From positions 1-64,000 of the forward strand of contig CASDXO010000004.1 of NCBI GenBank assembly GCA_949285135.1: a stretch of DNA of 64,000 bases, written 5' to 3'. The stretch is from an uncultured Phascolarctobacterium sp. GTDB lineage: Bacteria; Bacillota; Negativicutes; Acidaminococcales; Acidaminococcaceae. A program made the position numbers and the translations under genes. Positions 36,113-45,113 of the stretch are shown piece after piece. The notes beneath the pieces were generated by a model. That model did no database searches and was not told where the DNA came from. It saw only the letters and a program-made list of their open reading frames with translations. The first letter of the stretch is position 1, and every line of letters starts with the position of its first letter.

Positions 36113-36975
36113 GGTTGCTGTTTTTCTTTTATAAGCCTGGCAATCTCCTTCTGAGTAAAAGTATAGGTGGAATTACAGAACTGACAATGTACTTCCGTTA
36201 CCTCATCCTGCTCCAGCTCGTGCAATGCTTCACTATTCAGCAGCGCCAAAGCGTCAAGAATGCGATCTCTGCTGCAGCGACATTTAAAATGCACAGGTAC
36301 TGATTCCTTAATATCGACCTCAAGACCTCTGGCAATAATCCTGATAATTTTTTCTGGGTCATAGCCTATTTCCAGCAGCTGTGAAACGTACGGCATCATA
36401 TTGATATTTTCTTCAAGCCTGGCAAGTATCTCATCATCGCAGCCTGGCATGGCCTGCACGAAATAACCACCTGATGCTATCACGTTGCCTTCTTTATCTA
36501 CCAATACTCCAAGCGCTACAGATGCGGGTGTTTGCTCTGATTCATACAGATATTTTGTCAGATCACTGGCAATCTCACCATCCTGCAGCTCGCAATAGCC
36601 TGTAAACGGCTCTGCATTCTGCAGATAACGTGTAACAATTATATTACCCTTACCAATCGCTCCGCCAATATCAAGCTTGCCTTCCTTTAAAGGCAGAAAC
36701 ACATCGTTGTTTTCCACATAACCGCGTACGCAGTTTCCTTCTGCATCAGCAACTACCTCGCCTATGGGGCCGTCCCCCTTTAAGCGTAAAGTTATGCGTT
36801 CATTATCCTTCATGGTAGCTGCCAGAAGCAGCGCTCCGTTCATGGCTCTGCCCAGCGCGGCACTTGCCAGATGCGAACATTTATGTTTCCCCGCCAGTTC
36901 ATTTACCAGTTCAGTCGTACACAAGGCATAAATACGGACACCCTCAACTGTCGCTTTAGTCAATATATCCTGCAT
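36109..36975 (-). CDS. hslO: Redox-regulated chaperone Hsp33
   Basis: 288 aa. A holdase switched on by oxidation. The C-terminal redox switch has four zinc cysteines: CRC in FKCRCSRDRI and CQFC in VHCQFCNSTY. The N-terminal domain with LGRAMNGALLLAATMK and GVLVDKEGNVIASGGY is typical. The ATG follows AAAGGAGC; the promoter TTGTAT-17-TATAAT is just upstream. The stop codon falls on the -35 of recA. Confidence 0.96.
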   Translation of the reverse strand: MQDILTKATVEGVRIYALCTTELVNELAGKHKCSHLASAALGRAMNGALLLAATMKDNERITLRLKGDGPIGEVVADAEGNCVRGYVENNDVFLPLKEGKLDIGGAIGKGNIIVTRYLQNAEPFTGYCELQDGEIASDLTKYLYESEQTPASVALGVLVDKEGNVIASGGYFVQAMPGCDDEILARLEENINMMPYVSQLLEIGYDPEKIIRIIARGLEVDIKESVPVHFKCRCSRDRILDALALLNSEALHELEQDEVTEVHCQFCNSTYTFTQKEIARLIKEKQQP

Positions 36976-37019
36976 AAAAAAGCTCCTTTCTGCAGCTGTT
37001 TTTCACAATCATACTTTCA

Positions 37020-37048
37020 ATTATATAGATTATTATCATCAAATACAA
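37020..37048 (-). promoter_or_regulatory. Promoter of hslO
   Basis: -35 TTGTAT (37043-37048), a 17-base spacer and -10 TATAAT (37020-37025). Confidence 0.65.
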
Positions 37049-37062
37049 GTTTATCTTCCAAA

Positions 37063-37090
37063 GTAAAAAGCCGGAGGCTCTGCCTCCGGC
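37063..37090 (-). terminator. Terminator of the riboflavin operon
   Basis: A 9-bp GC-rich stem GCCGGAGGC/GCCTCCGGC with a 3-base loop, followed by five T residues on the minus strand. Confidence 0.9.
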
Positions 37091-37104
37091 CCTCAAAACA
37101 AATC

Positions 37105-37566
37105 TTACATTTCTTTAAAAAGATTAACCATTTCCATAGCTGTCATCGCCGCATCAACACCTTTATTACCGGCTTTGGTACCTGCACGCTCCACAGCCTG
37201 CTGAATATTTTCCGTTGTCAGGATACCGAAAGCAACCGGCAGACCGTATTCCAGACTAACATGCGCAATACCTTTAGATGCTTCTGCACATACATAATCA
37301 AAATGCGGAGTTGCACCTCTGATTACGGCACCCAGGCAGATAATGGCATCATATTTGCCACTGTCAGCCAGTTTTTTGGCAGCAAGCGGCACCTCAAAAG
37401 CACCGGGAACCCATGCTACAGTGATGTCATCATCTGCAGCCTCATGTCTTTTCAGACAATCAACAGCACCGCTTAAAAGCTTGCTGGTGATAAATTCATT
37501 AAAACGCGCTACAACAATGGCTACTTTCATGCCTTTGGCAGTAAGTTTACCTTCTAAAATATTCAT
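37105..37566 (-). CDS. ribH: Lumazine synthase
   Basis: 153 aa. Condenses 5-amino-6-ribitylaminouracil with dihydroxybutanone phosphate to 6,7-dimethyl-8-ribityllumazine. [26 protein letters not shown] and [15 protein letters not shown] (catalytic His) are diagnostic. The frame extends back to 37683, but AAGGAGG precedes the ATG at 37566. Last gene of the rib operon, 13 bases after ribBA. Confidence 0.97.
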   Translation of the reverse strand: MNILEGKLTAKGMKVAIVVARFNEFITSKLLSGAVDCLKRHEAADDDITVAWVPGAFEVPLAAKKLADSGKYDAIICLGAVIRGATPHFDYVCAEASKGIAHVSLEYGLPVAFGILTTENIQQAVERAGTKAGNKGVDAAMTAMEMVNLFKEM

Positions 37567-37579
37567 ACTTAAATCCTCC

Positions 37580-38803
37580 TTATTTATGGCAGCAGGAGCA
37601 ATGCAGCTCATGGCCCATCTTTTCTTCTTTAACATCAAGATAATGTTCGTTGTATTTATTTGGTTCAATGACCAGTGGCACACGCTCAGTAATAGTGATA
37701 CCGTATCCGGACAAGCCGATGCGTTTAGCCGGATTATTGGTAATCAGACGTATACTGGTAAGTCCAAGGTCAGACAATATCTGAGCACCGATACCATAAT
37801 CGCGCAGGTCAGGAGCAAAACCAAGTTTGACATTGGCTTCCACAGTATCAAGCCCCTGATCCTGCAAAGCATAAGCCCTGATCTTGTTGGCAAGACCAAT
37901 GCCGCGTCCTTCCTGACGCATATATATTACTGCACCGCAGCCTTCCTTTTCTATCATGCGCAATGCATTACCCAGCTGATCACCGCAGTCACAGCGCAAG
38001 CTTCCCAGAGCATCACCTGTCAGGCATTCGGAATGTACACGTACAAGTACATTTTGTTTACCGGCAATATCACCCTTGACAATAGCTACATGGCAAAGAT
38101 TATCAAGATCATTTTCATAGGCAATAATCCTGAAATTGCCGTATTTGCTCGGCAGCGCTGCTTCTGCTGCCCTGTGCACCATTTTTTCATGAGCTTTCCT
38201 GTAAGCAACAAGGTCTGCTACCGTAATAAAAACAAGCTCATGTTGACGAGCAAATTCAATCAAATCAGGCGTGCGGGCCATATGTCCGTCATCATTCATA
38301 ATTTCGCAGCAAATGCCCACAGGCTTTAACCCAGCAAGGCGGCATAAATCAACTGTTGCCTCCGTATGGCCAGTACGTACCAGCACGCCACCTTCACGCG
38401 CACGCAGCGGAAAAACATGACCCGGCCTGCGAAAATCTCCCGGCTGCGCACTTTCTTCGGCACATTTTTTCATGGTATAAGCACGTTCATAGGCGGAAAT
38501 ACCTGTAGTTGTTTCCACATGATCGATAGATACGGAAAAAGCAGTTTCATGGTTATCAGTATTTCTGCTGACCATGGCACCAAGCTGCAGTTTATCCATA
38601 ATCTCACCCGCTGCCGGCATACAGATAAGCCCGCGTGCTTCTTTGGCCATAAAATTAATGGCTTCCGGTGTGCACAGCTCAGCCGCCATAATAAGATCGC
38701 CTTCATTTTCACGATCCTCATCATCTGTTACCAGTACCATCTTGCCTGCCTTAATAGCAGCAATGGCTTCTTCAATGGTACTATATCTAAATTTTTCTTC
38801 CAC
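37580..38803 (-). CDS. ribBA: Bifunctional DHBP synthase / GTP cyclohydrolase II
   Basis: 407 aa. The N-terminal RibB domain makes dihydroxybutanone phosphate from ribulose 5-phosphate ([29 protein letters not shown]). The C-terminal RibA domain opens GTP, with zinc cysteines in [17 protein letters not shown] and the motif [10 protein letters not shown]. The frame begins with GTG AAA AAA GTG; AGAGG is adjacent to the first GTG but six bases from the second, so I chose 38803. It lies between ribE and ribH. Confidence 0.96.
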   Translation of the reverse strand: MEEKFRYSTIEEAIAAIKAGKMVLVTDDEDRENEGDLIMAAELCTPEAINFMAKEARGLICMPAAGEIMDKLQLGAMVSRNTDNHETAFSVSIDHVETTTGISAYERAYTMKKCAEESAQPGDFRRPGHVFPLRAREGGVLVRTGHTEATVDLCRLAGLKPVGICCEIMNDDGHMARTPDLIEFARQHELVFITVADLVAYRKAHEKMVHRAAEAALPSKYGNFRIIAYENDLDNLCHVAIVKGDIAGKQNVLVRVHSECLTGDALGSLRCDCGDQLGNALRMIEKEGCGAVIYMRQEGRGIGLANKIRAYALQDQGLDTVEANVKLGFAPDLRDYGIGAQILSDLGLTSIRLITNNPAKRIGLSGYGITITERVPLVIEPNKYNEHYLDVKEEKMGHELHCSCCHK

Positions 38804-38815
38804 TTTTTTCACCTC

Positions 38816-39466
38816 TTACATAAATCCGTTTTCCAGCAAAATATTTTTATCAATTTGCTCTGTATCCTGCTTATTGACAGCAGTATGCAAGAGCCGTTCA
38901 ACATATTTACCGATGATATCCGTTTCCAGATTGACCTTATCACCAATATTTTTAAAGCCCATTGTTGTTTCTTTGGCAGTATGAGGAATAACAGCCACAG
39001 CAAAACTGTTTTCTGTTACTGCCGTTACCGTCAAGCTTATTCCATCAATAGCAATGCTGCCTTTAGGCAATATATACCGTAAAAGCCTTGGTTCCGTCTT
39101 TATTTCTACGACGTTGGCAATTCCTTCCGGCTTGCGGCTTATGATGGTTCCCAGCCCTTCTACATGACCGCTGACTATATGTCCATCCAGACCGTCGCAC
39201 AGCCGCAGCGTACGCTCCAAATTTACCCGGTCACCTGCATGAAGACTGCCGATATTGGTCAAGCGCACTGTTTCCGGCATTACGTCCGCTGTAAACGCAC
39301 TATCCTGCATCTGTACCACCGTAAGACAGGCTCCATTGACCGCCACACTGTCACCAATTTTTAAATTATGCATAACCTTAACGGCATTTACCGTCAGATG
39401 ATAAGAATCACCCTGCCGCTCAAGCCGCTGCACCGTCCCCAGTTCGGCTACAAGTCCAGTAAACAT
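38816..39466 (-). CDS. ribE: Riboflavin synthase alpha chain
   Basis: 216 aa. Dismutates two lumazines to riboflavin. Two repeated lumazine-binding halves: MFTGLVAELG with GDSVAVNGACLTVV, and a second half with GHVEGLG and GSIAIDGISLTVT. The ATG at 39466 begins two bases past the ribD stop TGA, and its AGGAGG lies within the last ribD codons; an upstream in-frame start at 39490 is unlikely. Confidence 0.96.
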   Translation of the reverse strand: MFTGLVAELGTVQRLERQGDSYHLTVNAVKVMHNLKIGDSVAVNGACLTVVQMQDSAFTADVMPETVRLTNIGSLHAGDRVNLERTLRLCDGLDGHIVSGHVEGLGTIISRKPEGIANVVEIKTEPRLLRYILPKGSIAIDGISLTVTAVTENSFAVAVIPHTAKETTMGFKNIGDKVNLETDIIGKYVERLLHTAVNKQDTEQIDKNILLENGFM

Positions 39467-39467
39467 T

Positions 39468-40568
39468 TCAGCAGCCTCCTTTATGTACAATACCTGTAAT
39501 CATAATATCATTACCCAGCATCTGCTGCTCTGCTTCCTGCAGCTGCCAGCCTGATGCAATAAGACTGCTGCCACATCCTCCTACAGGCGTCATTGCCTTA
39601 CTGCCGCCAATAACTTTGGGCGCAATAAAAGCATAAACCCTGTCCGCCAGGCCACTGTCGAAAAACGCTCCATGTACAGCGCTGCCGCCTTCCACCAGCA
39701 GGCTGGTGATACCACGTTCACCAAGATTTTTTATTACCTGTGCCACAGACAACTGCCCGTTTTCAAGCGGCAAGCAAATGACCTCAACATTTTCTTTTAC
39801 TGCCAACGCATTTATCTTTTCTCTGTCTGCCCCGGTACCAGTGAAAACAAGCGTTTTCGCCGCTTCATTAAGTACCTGAGCGTGCAAGGGAATTCTCAGC
39901 CGGCTGTCTAAAACTATCCGCACCGGATTTTTGCCGCTGACCATACGTGTCGTCAGTTCAGGATCGTCAGCCAGTACCGTACCTATCCCCACAAGTACAG
40001 CATCATGCTGCCTGCGCAGTCTGTGAGCAAATCTTCTTGCCTCTTCTCCGGTTATCCATTTGGAATCACCGGTATAACTTGCTATTTTTCCATCCAGAGT
40101 CATAGCGTATTTCATACTTATAAAAGGCCGTTTTTCTGTAATCCAGCAAAAGAATCTCTCATTAAGTCTTTTTGCCTGTTTTTCACACATTCCGCAGACA
40201 ACTTCCATACCTGCCTGCCGCAAATATTCCAGCCCCTTACCGGCAACCAACGGATTAGGGTCAAGACAGGCAACTACTACCTTGCGAACTCCCGCTTCAG
40301 CCAAGGCCTTACAACATGGGCCTGTCCGTCCATAATGAGAACAGGGCTCCAGCGTAACATAGGCAGTGGCCCCTTGCGCCTGCTCGCCTGCAGCCAGCAA
40401 AGCATTGACCTCCGCATGAGCTTCACCGGCCCTGTGATGATAACCTTCACCAACAATTATGCCCTTATCATCTACAATAACGCAGCCAACCATTGGGTTC
40501 GGACTTGTATCACCTTCTGCTCTTTCAGCCAGCATCAGCGCATGCAACATATATTTTTCTTCACTCAT
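39468..40568 (-). CDS. ribD: Bifunctional riboflavin deaminase/reductase
   Basis: 366 aa. The N-terminal deaminase (about 1-145) has the zinc motif HAEVNAL and PCSHYGRTGPCC. The C-terminal reductase (about 148-366) has SMKYAMTLDGKIA and LLVEGGSAVHGAF. They carry out the second and third steps from GTP. GGAGTGAG sets the start at the ATG at 40568 rather than 40598. First gene of the operon, directly after the FMN riboswitch and terminator. Confidence 0.96.
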   Translation of the reverse strand: MSEEKYMLHALMLAERAEGDTSPNPMVGCVIVDDKGIIVGEGYHHRAGEAHAEVNALLAAGEQAQGATAYVTLEPCSHYGRTGPCCKALAEAGVRKVVVACLDPNPLVAGKGLEYLRQAGMEVVCGMCEKQAKRLNERFFCWITEKRPFISMKYAMTLDGKIASYTGDSKWITGEEARRFAHRLRRQHDAVLVGIGTVLADDPELTTRMVSGKNPVRIVLDSRLRIPLHAQVLNEAAKTLVFTGTGADREKINALAVKENVEVICLPLENGQLSVAQVIKNLGERGITSLLVEGGSAVHGAFFDSGLADRVYAFIAPKVIGGSKAMTPVGGCGSSLIASGWQLQEAEQQMLGNDIMITGIVHKGGC

Positions 40569-40582
40569 AATACTCACTCCGC

Positions 40583-40623
40583 AAAAATAAAACCGCATTC
40601 TTAACCTCTGAGTAAGAATGCGG
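40583..40623 (-). terminator. Riboswitch-controlled terminator before ribD
   Basis: An 11-bp perfect stem (40593-40603 with 40613-40623), a 9-base loop and TTTTATTTTT on the minus strand. It ends a few bases before the ribD SD, so it may also hide the ribosome site. Confidence 0.88.
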
Positions 40624-40639
40624 CATAAATACCAGCTTC

Positions 40640-40746
40640 ACCTTTTTTCATCCAGACTATACTGTCGGTACAGGAATCTCACCTGTTCATGCCTTACGGC
40701 TCGCGGACTATACCGCCGGTAGGGAATCGCACCCTGCCCCAAAGGT
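40640..40746 (-). promoter_or_regulatory. FMN riboswitch (RFN element)
   Basis: On the minus strand the aptamer shows the conserved RFN blocks in order: GGGGCAGGGTG, TTCCCTACCGGCGGT, AGTCCGCGAGC, GGTGAGATTCC, CCGACAGTATAGTCTGGATG. The closing P1 helix pairs 40741-40746 with 40640-40645. FMN binding should favour the terminator downstream and shut off ribDE-BA-H. Confidence 0.97.
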
Positions 40747-40775
40747 TATATTATGCAATTATTAGTTCTGCCTGC

Positions 40776-40804
40776 ATTATACCGCAAACACAACTTATAG
40801 TCTA
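40776..40804 (-). promoter_or_regulatory. Promoter of the riboflavin operon
   Basis: -10 TATAAT (40776-40781) and a -35 TAGACT (40799-40804, 4/6) with a 17-base spacer. The start of transcription would be about 20 bases before the aptamer. The rest of the 310-base gap up to rpe (40805-40878) shows nothing further. Confidence 0.6.
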
Positions 40805-40878
40805 ATTATATCTGTGCGTAGATATTTTTTCAATGCTGCTGCCCAAAATTTCACAGAAATTACATCTGCGTATGTACA

Positions 40879-41523
40879 TTAGCCGCGTAAGCTGCTGATA
40901 GCCTTTTTAACATCCTCGGCTCCGTAAACATAAGAACCAGCAACAAGTATATTGGCACCTGCCTCAGTTACCAGCTTGGCCGTTTTATCATTAATGCCGC
41001 CGTCTACCTGAATATCAACTTTCAGTTTGCGCTCTTTAATCATCTCTGCCAGTTTACGTACTTTTGGCACCATAGTTTCAATAAAGGACTGTCCGCCAAA
41101 GCCAGGGTTTACTGTCATTAAGAGCACCATATCCACATAAGGCAATATCTCCTCAACCGTACTGAGCGCCGTGGCAGGATTCAGGGCTACGCCTGCTTTC
41201 ATATTGCCTGCTTTAATCTGCTGGATGCAGCGATGCAGATGTTTGGTAGCCTCAACATGCACAACAATTTGATCTGCTCCTGCCTTTTTGAAATCTTCTA
41301 TATACTTTTCAGGATTTTCTACCATCAGATGGCAATCAAAAAACAGATTCGTCACCTTTCTTATTTTCTGTACTACAGGCGCACCAAAGGTTAAATTAGG
41401 TACGAAGGCACCGTCCATAACATCAATATGCACCCAATCAGCACCAGCTTCTTCAATTTTTTTAATTTCATCAGCCAGAAACGCAAAATCAGCCGATAAA
41501 ATAGAAGGCGCTATCTTAATCAT
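40879..41523 (-). CDS. rpe: Ribulose-phosphate 3-epimerase
   Basis: 214 aa. A TIM barrel that interconverts ribulose and xylulose 5-phosphates. IAPSILSADF, HIDVMDGAFVPN (metal His and Asp), HLMVENPEKYI, MTVNPGFGGQSFI and VDGGI are the family motifs. Its ATG overlaps the rsgA stop by four bases (ATGA), so it is coupled to rsgA; it is the last gene of the long priA-to-rpe run. No clear terminator follows before the rib promoter region. Confidence 0.97.
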   Translation of the reverse strand: MIKIAPSILSADFAFLADEIKKIEEAGADWVHIDVMDGAFVPNLTFGAPVVQKIRKVTNLFFDCHLMVENPEKYIEDFKKAGADQIVVHVEATKHLHRCIQQIKAGNMKAGVALNPATALSTVEEILPYVDMVLLMTVNPGFGGQSFIETMVPKVRKLAEMIKERKLKVDIQVDGGINDKTAKLVTEAGANILVAGSYVYGAEDVKKAISSLRG

Positions 41524-42410
41524 AACTTTTTACCCTCTCTTTCCTGAAAAGTCTTTATTTCCTTTAAAATATCAAGATAAGACTGATAACGGCTCTCAGA
41601 AATGTTACCCTCCTGCACAGCCTGCTTCACACCGCACACCGGTTCATGGGTATGCGTACAGGGAGAAAACCGGCAACTTTCTTCATAAGCTGCAAACTCG
41701 CGAAATCCATTAACCAGCATCTTATCATCCAGCTCTTCCAGCATCAGATTGCCAAATCCCGGCGTATCAGCAATATAACCCTTGTCAAAAGGCAAAAGCT
41801 GAGCAAAACGTGTGGTATGCTTACCACGTCCTATTTTTTCACTTACAGCGCCAGTCTGCAGCTGAACACCTGGATCTATGGCATTAATAGTAGAAGACTT
41901 GCCTGCCCCGGAAGGGCCGCCAAACGCACATATACTCCCTTCCAGCCGCGCTTTGAGAGCAGCGATGCCCTGACGCTCTGTTGCCGAAATACAATATACC
42001 TCATAACCAATCTGACGGTAAACCTCACAAATATTTTTCAACGTATTCTCATCTGCCAGATCACATTTATTCAAAACAATTATGGCAGGTATTCTGGCTA
42101 TTGCGGCTAAAGCAAGCAATTTATCTGCCAGCAGAAAACTGAAATCAGGTGTAACGCAAGCAAACGTTACAACCAAAAGATCAAGATTGGCAATAGTAGG
42201 TCGCAGCAGAAAATTTCTGCGCGGCAGCACATTTTTAATCATTCCTTCATTGCCGGTTCCCACTTCAAAAGTAACTATATCCCCGGTAACCAGCGAAAAA
42301 CGATTTTGCTTCATCCTGCCCTTTACCTTGCAGGTGTAAATACATTCTTCGGTGCTCACATAGTAATAACCGTTATAATTTTTTAAAACTCTGCCTTGCA
42401 ATTCACTCAC
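41520..42410 (-). CDS. rsgA: Ribosome small-subunit GTPase RsgA
   Basis: 296 aa. A late-acting 30S maturation GTPase. An N-terminal OB fold is followed by a circularly permuted G domain: LNKCD (G4) precedes GPSGAGKSSTINA (G1) and DTPGFGNL (G3). The C-terminal zinc finger has Cys and His in CRFSPCTHTHEPVC. The gene overlaps pknB by four bases. The pknB-rsgA-rpe order is widespread in Firmicutes. Confidence 0.97.
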   Translation of the reverse strand: MSELQGRVLKNYNGYYYVSTEECIYTCKVKGRMKQNRFSLVTGDIVTFEVGTGNEGMIKNVLPRRNFLLRPTIANLDLLVVTFACVTPDFSFLLADKLLALAAIARIPAIIVLNKCDLADENTLKNICEVYRQIGYEVYCISATERQGIAALKARLEGSICAFGGPSGAGKSSTINAIDPGVQLQTGAVSEKIGRGKHTTRFAQLLPFDKGYIADTPGFGNLMLEELDDKMLVNGFREFAAYEESCRFSPCTHTHEPVCGVKQAVQEGNISESRYQSYLDILKEIKTFQEREGKKL

Positions 42411-44371
42411 AAAGTTTTCTCCTCAATCAGTTTATTATCGCAGTACAACTGTACTCTGGCATTATCAGAAGCATTTATTTTCTGACGCAGCCTTACGCCG
42501 CCTTTCTGAGTACCATCATAAATCAGACGTCTGCCGCGGCTGTCGGTAACATAAATCTGTACATGTTGTTCCTGCGTTCCCGGTACAACAAAATCAACAT
42601 AAATACTGTTTTGAGCATCGCTGCCACCGCTTTCTCCTGCAGATAACGTCAAGTTAATCTTCTCACCTGCAGCCACATGGCTTCCCGGAGCAGGATCAGT
42701 GCTGACTACAATATCTTTATCTGCCTGATTTTTACTGTAGCCAACATTGCCAACTGCCAGACCTTCTTTCTGCAACAATTGTTTTGCTGTTGCCAGTTTC
42801 TGACCTATTACATTAGGTACAGTTTTTTCGCCCTCGTTGACCACCAGATTAATCTTACTGCCTTTCGGAGCCTTATCCATTGCTTTTGGAGATTGCTCCA
42901 AAACTGTACCTACACTTTTACTGCTGTCAAACTTTCTGGTTATATTACCAATAGCATACCCTTCTGTTTCCAGCAGATTCTCTGCTTTTGCCAGTGACAT
43001 GCCGATAATATCAGGAACTTTTTTCAATTCAGCACCTTTACTTATGGTCAAATAAATAGTGCTGCCCTGTTTACGTTTTTCGCCGGCTTTAGGCGACTGC
43101 TCCATAACAGTACCTGGCTTGACATCATTACCGTACCTTTCCTCAAGCTCTACTTCAAAACCTTTTTCTTCCAAAGCGGCCTGTGCTTCAACAACAGTCA
43201 TCTTCACTACATCAGGAACCGGCAACACTTCCCGATTACGATTGAAAATAAAATGTGCAATTACCGAAAGTACAACCACTGCAGCAGTAATATACACCAG
43301 CACCTTGGTAAAATTCCATTTTCTTTTTACCTGTTTTCCCCTGCGTTCCGGCATTTCATCAGCCTCCTGAGTGAGCAATTCCTGACTTTCTGCATCAGCG
43401 GCATAATCATATTCACCATCTGAACTTCGCACAGGCTTCATAATCATCGTCGCTTCATAATCATTTGCAGCAGTTTCCTGATTCATGGTGCAGGCAGCAG
43501 TATCTGTAACAATGGCCTGCATGTCTTTTTTGTATTCGTCACTGCTGAAAGGATAGAGTTTCATTTTTAACGCTAACAAATCATGACGCAGTTCTTCCGC
43601 ATTCTGATACCTGTCTTCAGTTTTTTTAGCCAACGCCTTATCGATAATCGGCTGCAATCCTTCCGGAACCTCGGTCATAAAATCACTTAAAGACGGCACC
43701 GGCTTTTCTGCATGCATCATGGCAACCGATACTGCCGTATTGCCTGTAAAGGGAACCTGTCCCGTCAGCATTTCAAAAAGCACTACGCCCAATGAATATA
43801 CATCACTGCTGGCTGTAATCTTACCACCAACAGCCTGTTCCGGAGAAATATAATGCACTGATCCCATGACAGCCGCTGTATAAACTGTCGTTTGACTGCT
43901 GATCATCTTTGCTATACCAAAGTCAGTAATCTTGGGATTAAGGTATTTATCTATAAGAATATTCTGCGGTTTAATATCACAGTGAATAATATTGCGGCTA
44001 TGTGCATGCTGCAGCGCATCTGCCAGCCGCACTGCGATTTCCAGCACAGCATTCAGCGGCAGCTTATGCTCTTTCAGATAATCTTTCAGCGTTACTCCAT
44101 CCACATATTCCATAATTATATACTGGATGTCGCCCTCTGAAACAACATCATAAATATTAATTATATACGGATGGATAAGGCGGGCAGCTGATTTTGCCTC
44201 TCTGCGGAACTGCTCCAGCAATTCTTTATCCGCAAGAAACTGATCACGCAGCATTTTTACGGCAACATTTCTGTCCAACAGATTATCATGGGCCAAAAAG
44301 ACCTCAGCCATCCCTCCGCTGCCTACAGGACGGACTATTTCATAACGGTTATTTAATATCGTCTTATTCAT
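42407..44371 (-). CDS. pknB: PASTA-domain Ser/Thr protein kinase
   Basis: 654 aa. Membrane kinase sensing muropeptides or lipid II (PrkC/PknB/Stk family). The cytoplasmic kinase domain (about 1-275) has GSGGMAEVF, Lys in AVKML, IIHCDIKPQNIL (Cys replaces Arg of HRD) and DFGIAK. A linker, a transmembrane helix near 350-375 and three extracellular PASTA repeats (about 385-450, 451-516, 517-580) follow, then a ~70-residue beta-rich tail. AGGAGG is nine bases from the ATG at 44371; earlier ATGs are too close. Overlaps the phosphatase gene by eight bases. Confidence 0.95.
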   Translation of the reverse strand: MNKTILNNRYEIVRPVGSGGMAEVFLAHDNLLDRNVAVKMLRDQFLADKELLEQFRREAKSAARLIHPYIINIYDVVSEGDIQYIIMEYVDGVTLKDYLKEHKLPLNAVLEIAVRLADALQHAHSRNIIHCDIKPQNILIDKYLNPKITDFGIAKMISSQTTVYTAAVMGSVHYISPEQAVGGKITASSDVYSLGVVLFEMLTGQVPFTGNTAVSVAMMHAEKPVPSLSDFMTEVPEGLQPIIDKALAKKTEDRYQNAEELRHDLLALKMKLYPFSSDEYKKDMQAIVTDTAACTMNQETAANDYEATMIMKPVRSSDGEYDYAADAESQELLTQEADEMPERRGKQVKRKWNFTKVLVYITAAVVVLSVIAHFIFNRNREVLPVPDVVKMTVVEAQAALEEKGFEVELEERYGNDVKPGTVMEQSPKAGEKRKQGSTIYLTISKGAELKKVPDIIGMSLAKAENLLETEGYAIGNITRKFDSSKSVGTVLEQSPKAMDKAPKGSKINLVVNEGEKTVPNVIGQKLATAKQLLQKEGLAVGNVGYSKNQADKDIVVSTDPAPGSHVAAGEKINLTLSAGESGGSDAQNSIYVDFVVPGTQEQHVQIYVTDSRGRRLIYDGTQKGGVRLRQKINASDNARVQLYCDNKLIEEKTL

Positions 44372-45113
44372 TGCATCCATCCTCCTCAACAGCAGATAAT
44401 GAAATCATTATAAAGGACACATTATCACGTCCGCCATTAGCAAGCGCTTCAGCAATAAGTGTATCCGCTGCCACAACTAAATCATTATGCTGCAGAATAT
44501 CGGCAATCTCACAGTCATGCAGCATATCTGTCAGACCATCACTGCATAAAAGCAGTATATCCCCTGCTTCCAGGGCAAAATGAATAATATCTGTCCTGAT
44601 ATGCTCTTCCACACCTATTGCCTGCAGCAGCATATTTTTTTGCGGATGTGAAAAAGCTTCCTTATCAGTAAGCTTACCTTTGGCAACAAGATCAGCCACA
44701 TAAGAATGATCGTGCGTTACCTGGCTCAACGTACCGTTACGATAAAGATACAGCCTGCTGTCACCTACATGCGCAGCATAAGCTGTACTGTCGCCGGGAA
44801 GATAAAGCGCCGTCAGCGTCGTGCCCATACCGGCATAAGCCTGATTTCTGCCTGCCATGAGGTATATATGTTCATTAGCCTTGTCAAAAGCATCAGCCAA
44901 TATCTGCTCGGCATCAGCATCCTGTTCATGGCGCAGTTTATAAGTTCCAATTTCAAACGCTTTCAATGTAGCTCGGCTCGCTATTTCGCCAGCAGCATAA
45001 CCACCCATACCGTCAGCCACAGCAAACAGATACGGCTCTCTAATCAGCAGTGAATCTTCGTTGTTACTGCGCACTTTACCTACATGCGTCCTACTTGTTA
45101 CCGTTATTTTCAT
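44364..45113 (-). CDS. prpC: PP2C-family protein phosphatase
   Basis: 249 aa. Partner of the PASTA kinase; removes phosphates from Ser/Thr. Metal-binding motifs RSNNEDSLL, VADGMGGYAAGE, HVGDSRLYLYR, LLLCSDGLTDML and GGRDNVSFIM are complete. The ATG at 45113 lies inside the end of rlmN (23-base overlap) with a GAGAG just upstream; a start at 45167 would lie deeper in rlmN and add a non-family extension. Confidence 0.95.
   Translation of the reverse strand: MKITVTSRTHVGKVRSNNEDSLLIREPYLFAVADGMGGYAAGEIASRATLKAFEIGTYKLRHEQDADAEQILADAFDKANEHIYLMAGRNQAYAGMGTTLTALYLPGDSTAYAAHVGDSRLYLYRNGTLSQVTHDHSYVADLVAKGKLTDKEAFSHPQKNMLLQAIGVEEHIRTDIIHFALEAGDILLLCSDGLTDMLHDCEIADILQHNDLVVAADTLIAEALANGGRDNVSFIMISLSAVEEDGCNE

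Noticed and set aside
37343-38329. 328-aa plus-strand open frame
   Set aside because: Antisense to ribH and ribBA, both with full catalytic motifs. No SD and no recognisable domain.
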